Source of the DNA: Methylocaldum szegediense
GTDB lineage: Bacteria > Pseudomonadota > Gammaproteobacteria > Methylococcales > Methylococcaceae
Assembly (NCBI RefSeq): GCF_949769195.1
Contig: NZ_OX458333.1
Coordinates: 3,561,001-3,625,000, forward strand
Reading direction: 5' to 3'
DNA length: 64,000 bases
The stretch's first letter is position 1. The number at the start of each line of letters is the position of its first letter. Positions 62,222 to 64,000 of the stretch are shown here, piece by piece. The notes beneath the pieces were generated by a model. It was not told where the DNA came from. It saw nothing but the letters and a program-made list of their open reading frames with translations, and made no database searches. The position numbers and the translations under genes are program-made.

Positions 62222-63259
62222 ATGTTTAAGCTGAATCTACTGATCAGTGCTCTGGTATTGGCTGGGGCATCAACGACGGCTGCGGCGATCGAATGGCAGG
62301 CTTTGCCGAGCAAGGCACCCGAGCCCGCGGACAATCCGAGCACTCCGGCAAAAGTTGAATTGGGCAAAATGCTTTATCACGATCCCCGACTTTCTTCGAG
62401 CGGCACGGTATCGTGCAATTCTTGCCACAATGTCATGGGGGGCGGCGACGACAATCGCGGCGGTTCCGTAGGCGTACGCGGTCAGGTGGGCGGGCGTAGC
62501 GCCCCAACGGTTTGGAACGCGGCCTTCAATTCGGTGCAATTCTGGGATGGGCGAGCACCGAGCCTTGAAGCGCAAGCCAAGGGGCCGGTCACCAATCCGA
62601 TCGAAATGGGCATGAAAAGCTGGGACGATGTGGTTGCCCGTCTAAAAGCGATTCCGGGTTATGTGCAAGCGTTTTCGGCGGCTTTCGGGGGTAACGATTC
62701 GATCACTGCCGACAACGCAGCCAAGGCAATCGCCGCCTATGAACGGACTTTGATCACGCCGAACAGCGCGTATGACAAATACGTCAACGGCGATAAGAAT
62801 GCTATGACCGAGCAGCAGGTACGGGGCATGAATACCTTTGCGGAAGTTGGCTGTGTCAGCTGCCATTCCGGACCCGCGTTTAACGGCCCGCAACAGCCCG
62901 AGGGCACGGGTTTCTTCATGAAATTCCCCACTTATCAGAACGGTTATCTCGAGGCTCAATACAATTTTTCCAAGGATTTGGGCCGTTACGACGTGACCAA
63001 GAACGAAGCGGACAAGCACATGTTCAAGGTGCCGACCTTGCGCAACGTTGCCTTGACCGCACCGTATTTCCACAACGGCAAAGTCAAGACCTTGGAAGAT
63101 GCCGTGAAAATCATGGCCAAGCTGCAGTTGAACAAGGATTTGACGAAGGAACAAACCGACGATATTGTGGCCTTTCTTAATGCCCTGACTGGCGAGTTCC
63201 CGAAGCAGGAAATGCCACGTCTGCCGAGCTATGCGGACAAAACGTTCGATTTTGAATGA
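62222..63259 (+). CDS. Di-heme cytochrome c peroxidase
   Basis: The 345-residue periplasmic protein has a signal peptide (residues 1-22, ending TTAAA). It has two c-type heme sites: CNSCH (Cys65-His69), the peroxidatic heme, and CVSCH (Cys211-His215), the electron-entry heme. GVRGQVGGRSAPTVWNAAF and VPTLRNVALTAPYFHNG are characteristic of bacterial CcpA. It reduces hydrogen peroxide to water with electrons from cytochrome c. AGAGAGGAG lies just before the ATG at 62222. A strong terminator follows, so it is monocistronic. Confidence 0.94.
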   Translation: MFKLNLLISALVLAGASTTAAAIEWQALPSKAPEPADNPSTPAKVELGKMLYHDPRLSSSGTVSCNSCHNVMGGGDDNRGGSVGVRGQVGGRSAPTVWNAAFNSVQFWDGRAPSLEAQAKGPVTNPIEMGMKSWDDVVARLKAIPGYVQAFSAAFGGNDSITADNAAKAIAAYERTLITPNSAYDKYVNGDKNAMTEQQVRGMNTFAEVGCVSCHSGPAFNGPQQPEGTGFFMKFPTYQNGYLEAQYNFSKDLGRYDVTKNEADKHMFKVPTLRNVALTAPYFHNGKVKTLEDAVKIMAKLQLNKDLTKEQTDDIVAFLNALTGEFPKQEMPRLPSYADKTFDFE

Positions 63260-63287
63260 TTGCAAGCGCTCTTTAGTAAGAAAAGTA

Positions 63288-63318
63288 AAAAGCCAGCTCA
63301 TAAAGAGCTGGCTTTTTT
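63288..63318 (+). terminator. Rho-independent terminator of the peroxidase gene
   Basis: AAAAGCCAGCTC (63288-63299) pairs with GAGCTGGCTTTT (63305-63316) around ATAAA, followed by more T residues. The A-run before the stem makes it bidirectional for the convergent partial gene. Confidence 0.9.
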
Positions 63319-63373
63319 ACGCATGGAAGATCACGACAACCGCGAACGCAGCCCTTCGTTCGTTAAACAACGG

Positions 63374-64000
63374 TTACGGCTGATAGAGGCTGCAAGCCAG
63401 AATGCGTTGTTCGATTTGTCGTTTCAAGGCGTTGAATTCGGGACTTTGAATATCCTTGAAACGCGCCGCGAAATCGGCAGGACTCAGGTTTTCCGGCAGG
63501 TCTTTGATGTTCGGCATAAACAGCGATTCATCGGCACTTTGGCTCAGGATAGCCTGAACTTTGCGGGCCTTGTCTTCCGAGCGGATTGCGGTTTTGCCGA
63601 ACATGGCACCGGCCTGGTCGGCGGCTAGATCAGTGAAACTGAAGCCGCTGCCGCTGTGGGTGTCGTTCATTTCTTTGGCAAGGCCGATCATATTGGCTAG
63701 TGTACTATGGCCGGACATAGCCAAAGCTGCGGATGCCATGAAATGCTGGGCGATATCCGTCCGGCGGTTGAGGAGAACCTCGCGCCTTGGAGGAATCACC
63801 GGTGGATGATTTGACGGCAGCCACTGCGTAATGTTCTTCCCGTTGACATAGGCGCTTAAGACTAAAATTAATGCGCGGTTTTCAGCGATCGGGTCATCGT
63901 TGTTTTCGGATCGACTTTTCGCCAGGGCAAACAGATGTTGCATCAAAGGGCCGAGGCGCATGAATCGTTTGAGTTGCGATTGATTGATGATTTCGGCGAG
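63374..64000 (-). CDS. Unrecognised protein, N-terminus beyond the window edge
   Basis: The minus-strand frame is open to the window end. The internal ATG at 63961 is preceded by 13 sense codons (ending QLKRF), so the true start is probably outside. At least 208 residues are visible: a segment with NRALILVLSAYVNGKNITQWLP, then RREVLLNRRTDIAQHFMASAALAMSGHSTLANMIGLAKEMNDTHSGSGFSFTDLAADQAG. I do not recognise the family. The DTHSGSGFSFTDLAADQAG block with nearby His residues looks like a conserved active or binding site. It converges on the peroxidase gene and shares its terminator. Confidence 0.6.
   Translation of the reverse strand, partial: LAEIINQSQLKRFMRLGPLMQHLFALAKSRSENNDDPIAENRALILVLSAYVNGKNITQWLPSNHPPVIPPRREVLLNRRTDIAQHFMASAALAMSGHSTLANMIGLAKEMNDTHSGSGFSFTDLAADQAGAMFGKTAIRSEDKARKVQAILSQSADESLFMPNIKDLPENLSPADFAARFKDIQSPEFNALKRQIEQRILACSLYQP

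Overview
The window is gammaproteobacterial chromosome of fairly high GC. The gene set (urea ABC transporter plus nickel urease, di-heme cytochrome c peroxidase, aryl-polyene pigment genes, zinc alcohol/formaldehyde-type dehydrogenase, fused ThiS-ThiG) would fit a methanotroph or methylotroph of the Methylococcales type. That placement is inference, because no taxonomic marker such as rRNA or methane monooxygenase is present.

Layout. 1-3.2 kb: an eroded RND efflux pump gene, two small DUF membrane proteins (DUF4389, DUF2127), an intact tRNA-Gly(CCC), and a 5' half of a second tRNA-Gly(CCC) interrupted at its anticodon stem by the 5' part of a group II intron. The intron's EBS1 and EBS2 can be read and pair with the tRNA sequence. 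3.3-6.2 kb: a GCS2-type carboxylate-amine ligase overlapping an aspartoacylase-like deacylase, then a small membrane protein. 6.3-9.3 kb: 2-Cys peroxiredoxin, ThiS-ThiG fusion and DAHP synthase. 9.4-14.8 kb and 24.1-28.7 kb: two halves of an aryl polyene/xanthomonadin-type pigment locus. The first holds dehydratase, two ketosynthase-fold proteins, an MMPL exporter and a LolA-like protein. The second holds an acyltransferase, hotdog dehydratase, COG4648 protein, ACP, FkbO/XanB2-type chorismatase and halogenase-like flavoprotein. They are separated by an MBOAT O-acyltransferase pair, a tiny lipoprotein and a three-gene signalling operon ending in c-di-GMP turnover. 28.8-34.1 kb: a CFA-synthase-like methyltransferase and the Anbu proteasome-like hydrolase, divergent from its ATP-grasp/alpha-E partners.

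34.7-42.4 kb is patchier: YchJ-like SEC-C protein, secreted Kazal protein, zinc dehydrogenase, an IS481-family insertion with a 6-bp target duplication, a Tse2/Tsi2-like ADP-ribosyltransferase toxin and immunity pair, and a secreted trypsin-like protease. 42.8-62 kb is a urea-use region: a LuxR-type response regulator and a giant hybrid kinase whose sensor half is an NCS1 permease, a lipoprotein, a porin, UrtABCDE, a HupE/UreJ nickel permease and urease UreD-[insertion]-ABCEFG. The proposed flow is urea (or amide/purine) sensing by the permease-kinase, outer-membrane entry through the porin, ATP-driven import, and hydrolysis to ammonia and CO2 by nickel urease. A 0.7 kb insertion with REP-like inverted repeats and a frameshifted GIY-YIG gene sits between ureD and ureA. 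The window closes with a di-heme peroxidase and a gene cut by the window edge.
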